Shown: piece after piece, positions 1 through 11,307 of the stretch
How the letters are laid out: every line of letters starts with the position of its first letter
Numbering within the stretch: the first letter of the stretch is position 1
Assembly: GCF_042100115.1 (NCBI RefSeq)
Contig: NC_091277.1
Location: 2,356,001 to 2,420,000, forward strand
Direction: 5' to 3'
DNA from: Alternaria dauci
Taxonomy: Eukaryota; Ascomycota; Dothideomycetes; Pleosporales; Pleosporaceae
DNA length: 64,000 nucleotides
The notes under the pieces: model-generated
Database searches by the model: none
Told to the model about the DNA's origin: nothing
The model's input: only the letters and a program-made list of their open reading frames with translations
Translations under genes and position numbers: made by a program

Positions 1-1510
1 ATACATCATCGTGCCTGCTGGTTAAAGCTCACTGATCATGGACGTAAACTAGCAAATGGCGTTCCTTGCTCCCCACCTTACAACCCCACCTTACAACCCC
101 ACCTTACAACCCCACCCACACTCACCTCCACCAATGCACAACGCGTCCTGAAGCTACTCAATCCACCCGTGAGGCTGCGCGGCCTCGTACACCATGCTCG
201 CGTTGCTCAGAATTGGAAACTACCTATATCCTACAGCCTCAAATGCTACCAGTATGAAGGTCTGCCTTCAGCCACTTGTATATGTCTGTTAGAGCTCTTG
301 CCAAATTCAAGTAATGGCGTCATGCGTCGTTCCTGAGGGCGATTAAGCTGGAAGACGCACCTTCCTCCAATGCTCTGCCATACCCAAGGAGAAGTACTGA
401 TTCTCTATTCCAGGACCACTATCTCACAAAGGGACGGGCTCAAAATCTTTGTCGACTACAACAGTGGATTCAACCCGCCATTTCACCATCGTCTGCGACG
501 ATCGCCTCGTCAGGGTCAATAGCAGTCTTCGGGATGCACTCCTCATGCTCTTCCCACACTCGACCTGCGGTAAATTCTCTCCCAGATTTAGCACAAAATC
601 TCTCTTGAAATCTTTACACGGTTTCTCCGCCTTCATCAACCTCCTACAAAAAATCCACCGGTTTTTCAATCACGCACCAACTTGGCCGAATCATCCATCC
701 TTGTCGCATCCCCTACTTTTTTTCAACAGCCGCATACAACCCCACCACAGAACCGACTTTCCGCTCAAGACAATCATCTTCCAAAGACGATATCATAGAT
801 TGACACGCCGCCACTGCTCTTCTTTCTCGCTTGAAAGTGCCTACCCCATGAGACTAACCGACCGTGGTGCAAGAAAGCGCGAGAGGATACAAGTGTACCA
901 ACATGGAACAGCCGTATGTAGACAACGAGAATAGTAAAGCCTTGCCTGATTCATATCCAAAACTTCATCGCACTGACGTCACAGCAAAGAGATGGGAGGA
1001 AAGCGAATTGAGTAGTGCGCAGCAGCCAAGACAGCACTGCAAGATGAGTTGATTTATCCCAATCCCTTCCCTGATATTTTGTTGCCTGGTTAAAATGAAA
1101 TAAAAAATTCCAAAAAAAAGACATCCCATGTCTTCTCCTCATATCAACACCAAGGCAAGCAATTCCATCAAGATGGCCAAATACCAAAGCCCTCCCAGAT
1201 CCAAGTTTTGAGCAATGAAGAACGCCAAAACGCGCACCCAAATGTTTTGCGGTTCTCAAAAAAAGAGAAAAAGAAAAAAGGGAAGCTGTGCTTCCATGTA
1301 TCCCCACCAGCGCCATGCTTGCTATGTACATTTGCTGCTTGCAAAAAAAAAAGTGGGAAGAAGGACAAAAACCCGTCGAACCAAGGACGTGATTAGAAAA
1401 CTAGCGATTAGGTGGTATCGTGCGTAGGACATGAACAAGGAACTTCGTAGACAGAGTTGCAAAAGATCAAACAAATAGCGTTATGCAGACAGACGGCAAT
1501 GTCACTGCCG
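1..1510. other. Gene-poor start of window
   Basis: No gene is supported here. The longest open frame runs about 449-934 (+) and has no recognisable domain. The right part (about 1050-1510) is A-rich on the + strand and probably holds the 3' untranslated region of the kinase gene that ends at 1511 on the minus strand. The only clear structure is the tandem repeat at 78-116. Confidence 0.5.
78..116. repeat. Tandem repeat, 3 x 13 nt
   Basis: Three perfect copies of TTACAACCCCACC sit head to tail. The unit is C-rich on this strand but is not the TTAGGG/CCCTAA telomere repeat. No gene overlaps it. Confidence 0.9.
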
Positions 1511-4500
1511 CTACGCCGGCGGCGGCGGCGGCGGCGAACTCGTAGGTGATATCGCAGGCGATTCATCCACACGACGGTTGTCGCTCGTGCTCGTGCCAGA
1601 AGCAATGGTAAAAGGCGCTGTGTCGTTTGCTCCGGGGGCAGGGGCTACCACTGCGCCGTTTGTTTTCGGGGCCAGTTTCGCAGAACCAGGCGGCGTTGAA
1701 TCCGAATCCTCTTCTGGAATCGTGGGGCAGTATGTTTTGAGGACGTGTTTGAGGGCCGGCCGGCGGATGGGTTTCGAGAGGAAGAAGTCCATGCCTGAGT
1801 CGAGGCATTCCTGTGATATATTAGTATCTGGGTAGTCAGAATGGCAGTGGATTACACACCTTCACGTTGCTCTCCTCCGCGTACGCTGTCAAAGCGACAA
1901 TGGGAGCTGAGAAGCCAGACTGTCGGATGAGTCGTGTTGATTGCAGGCCATCCAGGTTAGGCATCTGGACGTCCATGAAGATGAGATTGTATGGAGCTTG
2001 ACGTTCCATACTCTCCATGACCTTGTCGAGTGCTTCCTGGCCGTCCTTTGCGACAGTCACATCGTACACATCCTCCAGCTTCAACATGCGCAATACGACC
2101 TCTTGGTTGGTCTTGTTGTCCTCAGCGACGAGCACCTTGACCTTGTCTCCCCGTTTTGTTGCTTCGGCTTCCACCCGCTTCATCGCTGCGACCTGCGAGT
2201 TTGGCGATTCTAGTGGCGCGTTCGAAGCGAAGAAAGGCTGACTAAGACCGACAAGACGGGGTTGATTGTCGTTGTCGAAGGCTACTGGCCCTTGCGGAGC
2301 ATTAGCAACGGTGTTCCCATTGACCATCGGACCACTTGTGGCGGATTGTATGGAGCGGGCCGAAAGCGCGTCGTCATGTGAGCGGCCTCGCGGCGGCTCG
2401 TCAATCGACAAACTCCTGCGCGGTGTCCCGGTTTCCAGGTTCACGTTCCTTGAGCTTGCTGTACTGTCGGCCCGACTCGTGAGATGCTTCAGCGGTATTA
2501 CCATGGTAAACACACTTCCGTGTCCGACCTCACTCTTGAGACCAATTGTACCCTTCATCAGGCCTGCAAGTTGCGAGCAGATGCTCAGCCCGAGACCTGT
2601 GCCTCCAAACTTCTTGCTGAGTCCCAGATCACCCTGGACAAAAGGCTCGAAAATCTTGGAATGCAGATTGTCAGGTATACCAGGACCAGTATCCTCCACC
2701 TCAAATTCGAATGACAGCCAGCGTCCGGGTGGCGGTGTTGCAGCTCGCTCTTGTGCCATGTATCGGGCGAAAGCGTCTCCTTTGCCCATGACGTTGATGA
2801 CATTGGCAGTCCCGTAGTTGTGGTCTGGTGGTGTGGCAATTGAAACGGATCCTACCTCTGACGCAGAGGCCTTCATGCGAGTTTTTGAATTACGCGTCGA
2901 GCTTTGTCGTGATTGTAGGGAAGCTTTGCGGCTGTCAGACATGTGGGCTTCTCCAGGGCAGCGGATGGTGAGCGTGACAGAACCACCCTGTGGGGTGAAC
3001 TTGAGACTGTTTGAAACCAGGTTGATGACGACTTGGAGTATCCGATGTTGATCCCCGTACAAGACCATGTCCTTGAGTCGGCCCAGTCCGAAAGGTCCAA
3101 GGTCGCGTAGCTCGTTGGGCCGTCCGTTGTCGTCCAGATTGTTCTCGTACGGGCCCTCAAATTCGACAGCGAGCTTGATGCCACCCTCTCTTGCTTGCTT
3201 CTCGAAAATAGCCAAGACTTGCGAGCTGATGTCACGCAGCCGGAACTCCTTCTCGTCTAGACTCAGCTGCTGACCAACCTGATTTTTGCTGAACGTCAAG
3301 AGGTCTGTGAGTAGGTTGAGCAGCAAGTCTCCGCTCTTGTAGATGATGCCTAACGACCGTCTCAACTTGACTGGGTCGTCTTCCGACATGCATACAGCGC
3401 ACATGCCCAGAATACCGTTCAGTGGCGTCTTCAACTCGTGCGAGATGTTCGCGATGAACAACGTCTTGCTTTCGTTGGCTGCCTCGGCCGCTTTTTTGCT
3501 CTGTTCGAGCTCAGCCGTTCTTTGTGCCACTCTCTCCTCCAACTTTTCGTACTGCATCATCAGCTCGTCCGTCATCTCGTTGAAGGTGGTTGTCAAGTCG
3601 GTGAGCTCGTCGTGGATGAAGTGCTTGCGGTCCTTGACCTTGCCCGGAATGCGAAACTGTCTCCGCCTCTCTGCCTCTTTCTTCTCTGCACGGTTGAGTT
3701 TTGCGTTCCTCCGATAGTGGATGATTTGACCGAAAAATCCTTCTTTACGGGCAAGTGCCCCGTCTTCCAAATTATCATTGGCACCATCGTTTTGCGAGCT
3801 GAAATCGTCGTCCTCGAACGTGTGGGGCGCTACGGTTTTCTTCGTGGCGTCTCGAAGTCTTCGGATCGGCAGACTAGAGAAATGTGCTACAGGAAATGTG
3901 AGGAGTAACATGGCACCCAGCGTGCCAAACACACATGCAATGATGACGTTGCGAAGGTGGTAGATGGGACCCCAGACTTCATCATGAGTCTGCTCTACGA
4001 CAATCATCCAGTCGACCATAGGACTGTTGATGACAGCGTATCCAACGGCGACATTGTCGCCATCCTCATTGCTGGTAGAGATGATGCTTCCGGCATTGTT
4101 GGTGGCGCCGGTCGGCTCGGTGAAGCCCTTGCGTACAGCGGGATATCTGCTCCAGGGAAATGGCGGCGGATCGAGAGCAGTATCGTATTGGCCGTGTCTC
4201 TGCACTTCTTGTCGCTGCGTTGGCGGGGCAAGATAGCGCACCTGTACGTCATCGGGAGCGCTAGGGTTTGCAGCATCGTACTTGTACTCGGCGGGGAAGG
4301 TATTGGTGGCATGGTTCGGGCCGAAAAGTAGAGTAAGACCGCTGTCGTCGAGACCCTCTACGGCATTGACAACATTGGTGATGAGTGATGCATCCAAGAC
4401 AGCTGTCAGCCATCCCAAGGTATCAATGTTGGACGTGTTGTTGATGATGGGAATGGTAATCGACACGAGGCTGAGTGTTTCGTTGACGCGGTATGGCCCG

Positions 4501-5196
4501 GACAAGAGGTAACTAGTGTTGTCGATGGTCCTGCCTTCGTAGTCTGCCTTGTACGTGTTGACGGTGTCGTTGTATGTTGTGGTCTGTACAGTGAACTTTG
4601 GGTAGAGGTCTGGGATGAAGCCGTACTCAGGGTCGCCTAGCGTAGCATTCTGTCCGTTAGGCTTGAGTATGGGCAGCACAACGTCCCTCATACTGTATGC
4701 AGTCCGAGTGAAGATGGAGCGCTCGGAGGAGTTGAAGGGGTATATCTGGGCTTGAATAGCCACACGGGTGCGCATGTCGCCGGAGAAGATGGCATCGTAG
4801 TCTTCCCCGACCCGGGACCAGTTCTCGTCTGATGTGTTTCCATTGTAGTACCGGCCGAGGGCAGACTGTGGAGAGAGGCGATTGGCAGCCTGTTGAGTGA
4901 GGATTTGCATGAGGGCCAGATTTGACGACAGCTGGGCGGCTTTGAGAGAGGCTGTCAGCGTGAGGCGAGTCGACCTAAGCAGACGGTTAGCAGGGCACGT
5001 CCATGGTAGGAGATGGCGCGGTTTACCGTATGCCCAAGACGAAGTTGTGGTTGGTGAGCTGCGGCAGTTAGTGCGGGTACGGACGAGTGTATACAGCGTT
5101 GGTAGGTACCCATGTTGCGACCGCTACGACAGCCAGCCCTATCATGGAAGCCAGCAGAACCAGACATCCCAACTGCTCACGGATGGGAATCCGCAT
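1511..5196 (-). CDS. SLN1: Sln1-type hybrid histidine kinase (osmosensor, group VI)
   Basis: Membrane hybrid histidine kinase; by family it senses turgor or osmotic stress and feeds the Ypd1-Ssk1 phosphorelay to the HOG MAP kinase. Four exons: 5196-5110, 5058-5027, 4974-1860, 1810-1511, giving 1177 residues. The start [10 protein letters not shown], with a hydrophobic helix at about 11-28, is typical of fungal Sln1 and sits in the small first exon. A long extracellular sensor region follows, then a second membrane helix near 383-404. The HisKA box [12 protein letters not shown] places the phospho-His near residue 552. ATPase boxes are N (NLVSNSLKF, about 691), G1 (DTGPGIP, about 801) and G2 (GGTGLGLSI, about 830). 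The receiver phospho-Asp is in FMDVQMPN (about 1041). The receiver's conserved Lys (FLSKP) lies in the last exon, so a single-exon reading would lose it. The tail ends in a poly-proline run. Confidence in family is high; the small 5' exons rest on splice signals and family fit. Confidence 0.93.
1515..1536. repeat. GGC trinucleotide run
   Basis: About six GGC units in the last codons of the histidine kinase gene encode the poly-proline end of the protein on the minus strand. It is a likely length-variable microsatellite. Confidence 0.85.
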
Positions 5197-6555
5197 CTTG
5201 ACCATAGCCCTGCGAGGCGTCGCAGGCTATACGTCCGACGTGCTGCTGGAGGGAGCAACGCAGCCCGCAGACAGGGAAAAAGTGCGCAGTCGGGGCGGAT
5301 CTCACGCAGCTGTGCTAGCAGTACCGGCGAGCTGACAGACGCGAACGACGGGTGTGGTCGGGGCGTGTGTAGGATGTGTGTATCCCATTCCTCACAGTGG
5401 GCTACCGGCGGAGACGGAGACGCGGACGGAGATTTTGCAGGCGTGTTGCGGACGATCAGAGGGAGATCTCGATGCAGTCTGGGGGGTGCGAGTCGCAGAG
5501 GGCAGGCGAGGTGGAGTGAATGCACGGCAGAGGCTACTACGCCCGAAGCAGCAAGACAGGTTCGGCTTTGGGTTCTACAGGGTATTGTTGCTTTTTGGCA
5601 GCAGGTACCGTACGATTCTTGCGTGCGCGAAAAGAGAGGACGAGCTGGAGCGCTCTGGCGGGCGGACTCAGGTGGGGATGAATTAGTGAGTGGGTGGCAG
5701 AGGAGCGACTCGGCCTGGGAAGCTCAGCGCACGTCGCGTCCGCGGTCGTGGAAAAGGACTGAGGGCGGACCTCCCGGGGAGAGATTGGCAGCCGCTCCCT
5801 TTGGGTTAGTCGCGCACCGCTGAACATGGGCTGACAGCTTGCGGCGCAGACCCCCCGGCTTGGGCTCGCCACAGCTTGCCAGTGCTCGGCTGCATCGACT
5901 GAGCACATTACCCTGTAGAGGCAAGAGTGCAATCTGGACGCGCAACCCTCCGAGCCACACACTCACCCGCCGCCATGTTGCGCTGCAGCACCAAGAGTGT
6001 TGTGCGTCTTGCCCGGCTCACTCCCCACCAGCAAACACGAGTTCAGGCCACTTGGCAGGCGGGGATGGCCTTGTCGTCTTTTTTACGGGCCCCGACTCCA
6101 CTTGCTCTTTTGATCGGCAGATTGACTGAATCCGTTGCGATCCAGACTTTCACCCCAGTCGGGCTCGTCTAGGGGTCCCGTCTTGCCGCCGAGGCATGAG
6201 GCAACACTGACATGCACTTGCGCTGCTTGCATGAACAAAGAAAAAAAAAGACGTCTACAACACCAACTTGTCAACGGCTGCTAGGTGCTTGCTAACAGCC
6301 GCTCAAACGGTCCGCGCCGCTGTCTTGAGTAGTGCGCCTGGCCGAGTCGAGTCGCCTTTCTAGTCAGTCTCATGACACGCAAACCACCCGCCCGGTACAC
6401 GATGCCCCGGATCGACCACCCTCTAGTCTTTAGGTACCTTCTCGGCCCTTCCACACGTGGCGTAAGCACAGCAATGTGAGCTTTCGCATGGTTCACCTCT
6501 AGCAATACGTCTTCCTCGAACTCGCTCATCAACGACATGTACTGTATTGTCCTGC
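5197..6555. other. Intergenic: SLN1 promoter and leader
   Basis: About 1.36 kb between the SLN1 start and the end of the next minus-strand gene. Open frames on both strands are GC-rich, low in complexity and lack domains. It most likely holds the SLN1 promoter and 5' leader. Nothing else is recognised. Confidence 0.5.
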
Positions 6556-7344
6556 TCAGTTGCCCACTGTTGAATGGCCTGCTGTCGAGTCCCTATGCAG
6601 CGGCGGCAGCGGCATGCCTCCTGTCACCGACCCTACCCTCACCATCCCGTCCATCTTCGGATTTGTATAGTTCCTGCCCATTCTCTTGAAGAAGGTGATG
6701 ACAACCATGGTGCCACAGACGACTCTGTCAATCCCGCCCGGTGTCAGAGTCAGCCCGTCGCGAAATACAGTCATCTCACCAACCTCAGCGCCTCGGAGAG
6801 CCAGCACACCTTTGTCTGAAAACGTAAAGCGCGCAATGACCCTGCTGGAGCCTTTCTCGTACATGCCCACTGCGACCGGTCGCATCTCGAGCACCCAGAC
6901 GTATGTCTTGTCTCCGACCATGAGACTCCAGTCTTCAAAGTTCAGCGACTCCATCTTGTATCTTGTACACAAGCCGTCCTCCGAGGTATAATCGAAATGC
7001 GCGCGCGGCCGCCAAGGGAACCCTCCGTCGTTGTCATATGAAAGAGCAGCTATATTGCGCTGGCGCATATCCTGCGACGTGTGCAGCACCTCCATCTCGG
7101 GCTTCTTCGAGAAGACGCGGAAGCTATTCGTTGTGATTCTGTAAGAAGAGACGACCGGCGCATCGTAGGCAGCGAGCATCTGTATCTTGCGATCATACTG
7201 GCGAAGATGGTAGGTAACGAGGGGCCCGTCGTATGCGCTGTCATCGTAGGCCGGAGCCGTCTCAGCCTCGTGGTAGCTCGGAAGCTCGTCATCGTGCGCG
7301 GCGTCTAACAAGTCGAGAGCGTCTGCGCGCCGTATAGCTGACAT
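6556..7344 (-). CDS. Conserved-looking hypothetical protein (262 aa)
   Basis: One uninterrupted exon encoding 262 residues; I do not recognise a named domain. The N-terminus (residues 1-40) is acidic and Tyr/Pro-rich. From about 45 to 230 the pattern alternates short beta-strand-like hydrophobic stretches with turns (for example KTYVWVLEMRPVAVG and SRVIARFTFSDKG). That is the look of small fungal beta-barrel proteins related to the LURP1/tubby C-terminal fold; this is inference from pattern only. There is no signal peptide and no membrane helix, so it is probably cytosolic. The ATG at 7344 has a TATATA element 47 bp upstream. The gene is oriented like SLN1 and ends 1.36 kb upstream of it. Confidence 0.75.
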   Translation of the reverse strand: MSAIRRADALDLLDAAHDDELPSYHEAETAPAYDDSAYDGPLVTYHLRQYDRKIQMLAAYDAPVVSSYRITTNSFRVFSKKPEMEVLHTSQDMRQRNIAALSYDNDGGFPWRPRAHFDYTSEDGLCTRYKMESLNFEDWSLMVGDKTYVWVLEMRPVAVGMYEKGSSRVIARFTFSDKGVLALRGAEVGEMTVFRDGLTLTPGGIDRVVCGTMVVITFFKRMGRNYTNPKMDGMVRVGSVTGGMPLPPLHRDSTAGHSTVGN

Positions 7345-7390
7345 TGTGCATTTGGCCGTCTAGTATGCTGTCGGTCAGAAGGCGCCGGCA

Positions 7391-7396
7391 TATATA
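7391..7396 (-). promoter_or_regulatory. TATA box of the 262-aa protein gene
   Basis: TATATA lies about 47 bp upstream of the minus-strand ATG at 7344, in a local GC-rich setting. Its position fits a short-leader promoter. No experimental support. Confidence 0.4.
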
Positions 7397-8152
7397 CCCT
7401 CGCTGAATGCATTGCACCCGTGTGGAATGCGACATTCATTGCGCGTGTGAGCAGTCCGTTGGCCTATGACGAGGACAAGACTAGGACGAGACTGGTGCCG
7501 AGCCTGTCCAATAGCTGTGTTAGCCATTGCTACACGCGTGAAACTGGCCTGCCGTGCAAACAGCCTCCATCACACGTGATGCAAACGACGTTGAATGGGC
7601 GCATCTTGACTGCAACATGAAGTTCATGGAATGCAGACGCGTGAAACCTTGTGGAGAAGAGGTTTGACGCGTGAGGTGTCCATGTAATAGCGATAACCTT
7701 CCTTCCCCACTCACCGCTAGCGTCTGGTCCATGCACTCAAACCTTCTGCAGATGTCAAGAGCTACCAACACAACCAATCCATCTGAAGTCATGGGCTTGC
7801 GAAGAAGTCATTCATCGATAGTCACGTGCTCTGCACAGTGGGCGAGGTTCGTGTTTCATCAACTCGGCGTTGTGCCTACCGACTGGCTGCAAAAAGCAAT
7901 ATGCGTCAGAATGGCTCATACATCTCTAAACTGATTTGGTAAGGCGCAGCAGCAAGTGCAGCCCTGAGTCGCTACCATTCTCCATTCTCAGCCTACGCGC
8001 CAAGCTCTCAAGATCTTACATACATAAATCTATACCAGTGACACGTATTTTGCTGCAATCATCACAGCTTCCAAGTTCACACTCGTTCTTTCCCACGCTC
8101 GTTTTCGCAACAAGCCAACATTACCAGTTCACTCATTCCTGCCGTCTCCAAA
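7397..8152. other. Divergent intergenic region
   Basis: Upstream region shared by the minus-strand 262-aa protein gene and the plus-strand GST gene. The last 200 bases before 8153 are pyrimidine- and CA-rich, as in fungal 5' leaders. No gene seen. Confidence 0.45.
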
Positions 8153-8992
8153 ATGACAGAATCAACACCCCTCGTCTTCTACGACATCTCTTCACCAATA
8201 CAACCCCGCACTTACGCGCCCAACCCCTCCAAAGCCCGTCTCGCCCTCTGCTTCAAAAAAGTCCCATTCAGAACAACATGGGTCGACTTACTAGACATCT
8301 CCACCGTCCGCACGGGGCTCAATTGCCCAGCCACACGCAAGCTCGACGACGGCTCAGACTTCCACACCCTCCCCATGCTCCAAGACCCATCCAATAACAA
8401 CAAAGTCATCGGCGACAGTTTCGACATTGCAAACTACCTCGAAGACACGTATCCAGACTCTGGTGGCTGTCTCTTTCCCAAAGAGTCCAAAGGCACGGGA
8501 CTAGACTACCAGAGTCCGAATAAAGATACACTCTTCTTTGCGCCTCTGACGCTAAACGAGGGTGCAAAGAATGCGGCTTATGCAAACTTCAATACCCACG
8601 TTGATGCCACGTTTTCGGCACATGTCATACTCGTGTCGCAGTACATGCCGTTTAATCCTGAGACTGCAGATGCGGTCAAGGCGCAGATGTGTAAGCGAGC
8701 GCATCTGGAGTCTTGGGATAGTGTGTCTCTGCAAGGCGAGGCTAGGGAACAGGTCAGGGCGGCGTTCAAGGTGGCGCTCAAGTCGTTAGCCGACTTCTTT
8801 GTGGTGAATGAAGGGGGTCCGTTTTTGGAGGGCGAGAAGGCGAATTATGCGGATTTGATTGTGGGTGGGTGGCTGAATATGATGGCGAAGTGTATGCCAA
8901 AGGAGGAATGGGAGGACTTTAGGGAGTGGCATGGGGGTGTGTTTGGGAGGCTGCATGATGTCTTGCAGGAGAGGTATTTTGAATGTGTATGA
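8153..8992 (+). CDS. Glutathione S-transferase-like protein (LigE/GSTFuA-type)
   Basis: Single-exon gene for 279 residues. The N-terminal third (about 7-100) has the thioredoxin-like GST_N pattern: VFYDISSP, then NPSKARLALCFKKVPF, the cis-Pro segment TLPMLQDP, and GDSFDIANYLEDTYP, the glutathione gamma-Glu binding turn. From about 125 to 270 is an all-helical GST_C region with NYADLIVGGWL near the end. The N-terminal pattern resembles the beta-etherase/LigE branch of fungal GSTs, which conjugate or de-conjugate glutathione on aromatic substrates; the actual substrate is unknown. No signal peptide, so likely cytosolic. The ATG at 8153 follows a CAAA context. The 3' half has different codon choice (many GTG/GGG codons) from the 5' half. 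Confidence 0.88.
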   Translation: MTESTPLVFYDISSPIQPRTYAPNPSKARLALCFKKVPFRTTWVDLLDISTVRTGLNCPATRKLDDGSDFHTLPMLQDPSNNNKVIGDSFDIANYLEDTYPDSGGCLFPKESKGTGLDYQSPNKDTLFFAPLTLNEGAKNAAYANFNTHVDATFSAHVILVSQYMPFNPETADAVKAQMCKRAHLESWDSVSLQGEAREQVRAAFKVALKSLADFFVVNEGGPFLEGEKANYADLIVGGWLNMMAKCMPKEEWEDFREWHGGVFGRLHDVLQERYFECV

Positions 8993-9350
8993 CAGGGAGG
9001 AGCAGCTAGAATGCCGGCTTGATTCAGATTCAACCCGATGTGATGTCGTTCGATATCCAGTTCAATACCAGTATTGACTCATTGATCGACTGATTTCTGT
9101 GTGTACTCGTGCTTTCTTGACTCACCTCTACATCTCATCACGCTGTCACTATATGCATGAGGGATGAAGATGTTGTGTACGTATTCTCCGCATGTGCCAC
9201 AGGACTATTGAGGCGTTTCGTAGATACCAAGTGCTATGCGGCCCCGAACACCATGACCACTGATCGTTGGAGTACCATGTAGCGGCTTCCTGGACGACGG
9301 TCGCCGATGTGACATGTCCGAAGCTCTGACATGAGAAGTTTGCGAAGACA
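8993..9350. other. Convergent 3' intergenic spacer
   Basis: Holds the 3' ends of the GST gene (+) and the following 2EXR-type gene (-). No gene or repeat seen. Confidence 0.45.
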
Positions 9351-10773
9351 TTAGAGAAAGCCGTCTACATGAAGGCCATAAGTATCGTCGCTAATGCTGT
9401 CGTGATATGTACCAAAATCCCAGGTTATGTGATCACTGAAGTAGGGTGGGGTCCCTTGTGTGTGGAAACCGGAGGCGTATGACATGGGAACATCCCTGGT
9501 GGGGCCTGTTAAGCCCGCCAAAGCTTCCAAAAACACCTTGTCCTGGTCGTTCTCCCACTCTTCTCTCTCTGCGGTCTTTTCTGCATCGTCTGTCAAGTCA
9601 TCGCAAATTGAGAAGCCAATAGGAAATGTGTCCAGATCGTCATGGTGCGCAATAAAGCCCATACGGCGATGGTCTTTCTTCACCTTCCAAATCCACTTTC
9701 TCTGCCAGTCGACCGATGAGAGCGTGTAGTAGTCCGAGACGTCATATTCTTGTGCCCCTTCGGTGTCCCAGGCAAGTATGGTCACCTTGACACCTTCCAT
9801 GAGTAGCTTGTCAACCACCGTTCGTGATCGCTCAAGGGCTGGCATGCAGTAGATGAAGAAGGCATGCCACGTGAGTAGAATTGTCAGTTCGAAACCCTTC
9901 TTAACGCGCACGTCCAAGAGTACTTCAAGATGGTGTTGAAAATTGTCAAGGCCAGCCAAACTCTGGAGGTTGTTGTTTCTCTGTTTGCCTTGTTCAATGA
10001 GAACTTCATGACAAAAGGGAACTATAAGACGCCGGATGTGATCGAGAGGCTTGACACCGAGGTGGAAGTGATCCCGAGATACCAGGGCAGTGAGGTCTTC
10101 AAAGTGGTCAGGCTCTACCGAAAGTGATCGGGTGTTACGATAGTATGCTTTGACAACCTCGATGGCGACGTCCATTCCGACGCACTGATGGTCCGCCCAG
10201 CACGGAAGCTCCCACCAATCGAAGCAACGGCAACCATCTTGCGTGCAAGGTATGGCCCAAGGCACGGCTTTGGGCCCCTCCCACCGCCTATGACGGAACC
10301 GTGGGAATGAAGCCGGTTCACGTGAATTTCCCGAAGTGCTCCCGTATAGGGCCACGTCATCGAAGGCGAGGCGGAGCATTAGGCCGTCCCAGACGTAGTT
10401 GTAGACCATCTCGCGGAGCTCGCACGGTAGAGTGGTGTAGAACTTGTTGGCGAAGGTACGGCATAGCTTCATGGCAACGGGGCGGCTGAGCTTGTGACAT
10501 TCAATGTCTATGTCTGTTCGCCTGGTCTTCGGCTTCGCGACTTCGTCTTCCAACTGGCCAAGCCTGCGTCGGAGGTTAGTTATCCTTTCTCGCGCAATCA
10601 CTCCAGAACAACAAGACTTAGTTTACTTGAACTGATATTACTTCCGTGAGCAGCCTATAAGACATGAGCAATGTTTAAGAGTTGTCTAGAGTTCTCGTCA
10701 CTGACCTGTCAAGGTTCGCCTCGGCAGCCCCAAGCGTGGGCTCGTTATGGTTGAGCAAGATCGCGCCCGCCAT
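9351..10773 (-). CDS. 2EXR/F-box-like domain protein (426 aa)
   Basis: Two exons: 10773-10706 and 10563-9351 (142-nt intron with a strong CTAAC branch point), giving 426 residues. The start MAGAILLNHNEPTLG was chosen because its exon joins the main frame in phase; a later in-frame start in the main exon remains possible. After a short charged coiled-coil-like stretch comes FYTTLPCELREMVYNYVWD, the signature of the fungal 2EXR domain, an F-box-like helical segment common in large filamentous-fungal families. Molecular role is unknown; F-box-like families may act as adaptors, but this is not shown. A Cys-rich loop (CTQDGCRCFDWWELPCW) lies in the middle. No membrane helix. Confidence 0.75.
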
Positions 10774-11307
10774 CTTTGTTGTTTGCGCGCCGACGATAAG
10801 GTACTGAATATGTCTGCGTAGAAAGTATTGGGGACAGCGGGCGTGGGGTAACGCGAACGAGGGTTCGCGCTAGTGACACGCTAACCGTGATTGCTAGTGC
10901 AGGTGTCACCAAAGAGGACATAGCTCAGTGACGTAGCGTAGAGATCACGTTCGCAGAGTCACGTACGATATGTCGCCCTCAAAATCCAGTCTCTCAGTGC
11001 TGTGTTATCAGCAGCGATGCTCATTTCCCCATTTCCTGGAGTATATTACATACTCGACGGCCAATATGTCCTCGCAGCCGAAAGTCAGGCCTTTAACGGA
11101 GGATGAAATCCGCCTATTGTCAGTTCTACCTGCACCGTTCCACCCTCTGTAGACAGCTCTTGAGCATAGCGCTGGCCAAGCCTGTTTCGAACGATTCTCG
11201 TTTACTACAGACGGAGCAAAGTGCTCTAGTTTCCGGGTATGAACTGTTTGAATTTTATTGTGTTAGAAACATATATACACTGACGCGCTTCACCGTTGCT
11301 GGGCTGG
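10774..11307. other. Intergenic, with a 28-codon ORF
   Basis: Upstream of the 2EXR-type gene and downstream of the transporter gene. A short plus-strand ORF at 11066-11152 starts MSSQPKVRPLTEDEIRLLS and stops after 28 codons. It reads like the beginning of a longer protein, but I could not extend it by splicing. It may be a relic or chance. Confidence 0.35.

Noticed and set aside
78..116. Telomere repeat at the window start
   Set aside because: The unit TTACAACCCCACC does not match the fungal TTAGGG telomere repeat and occurs only three times.
449..934. Plus-strand frame of 161 codons
   Set aside because: No recognisable domain, biased composition, an overlapping open frame on the other strand and no convincing splice partner.
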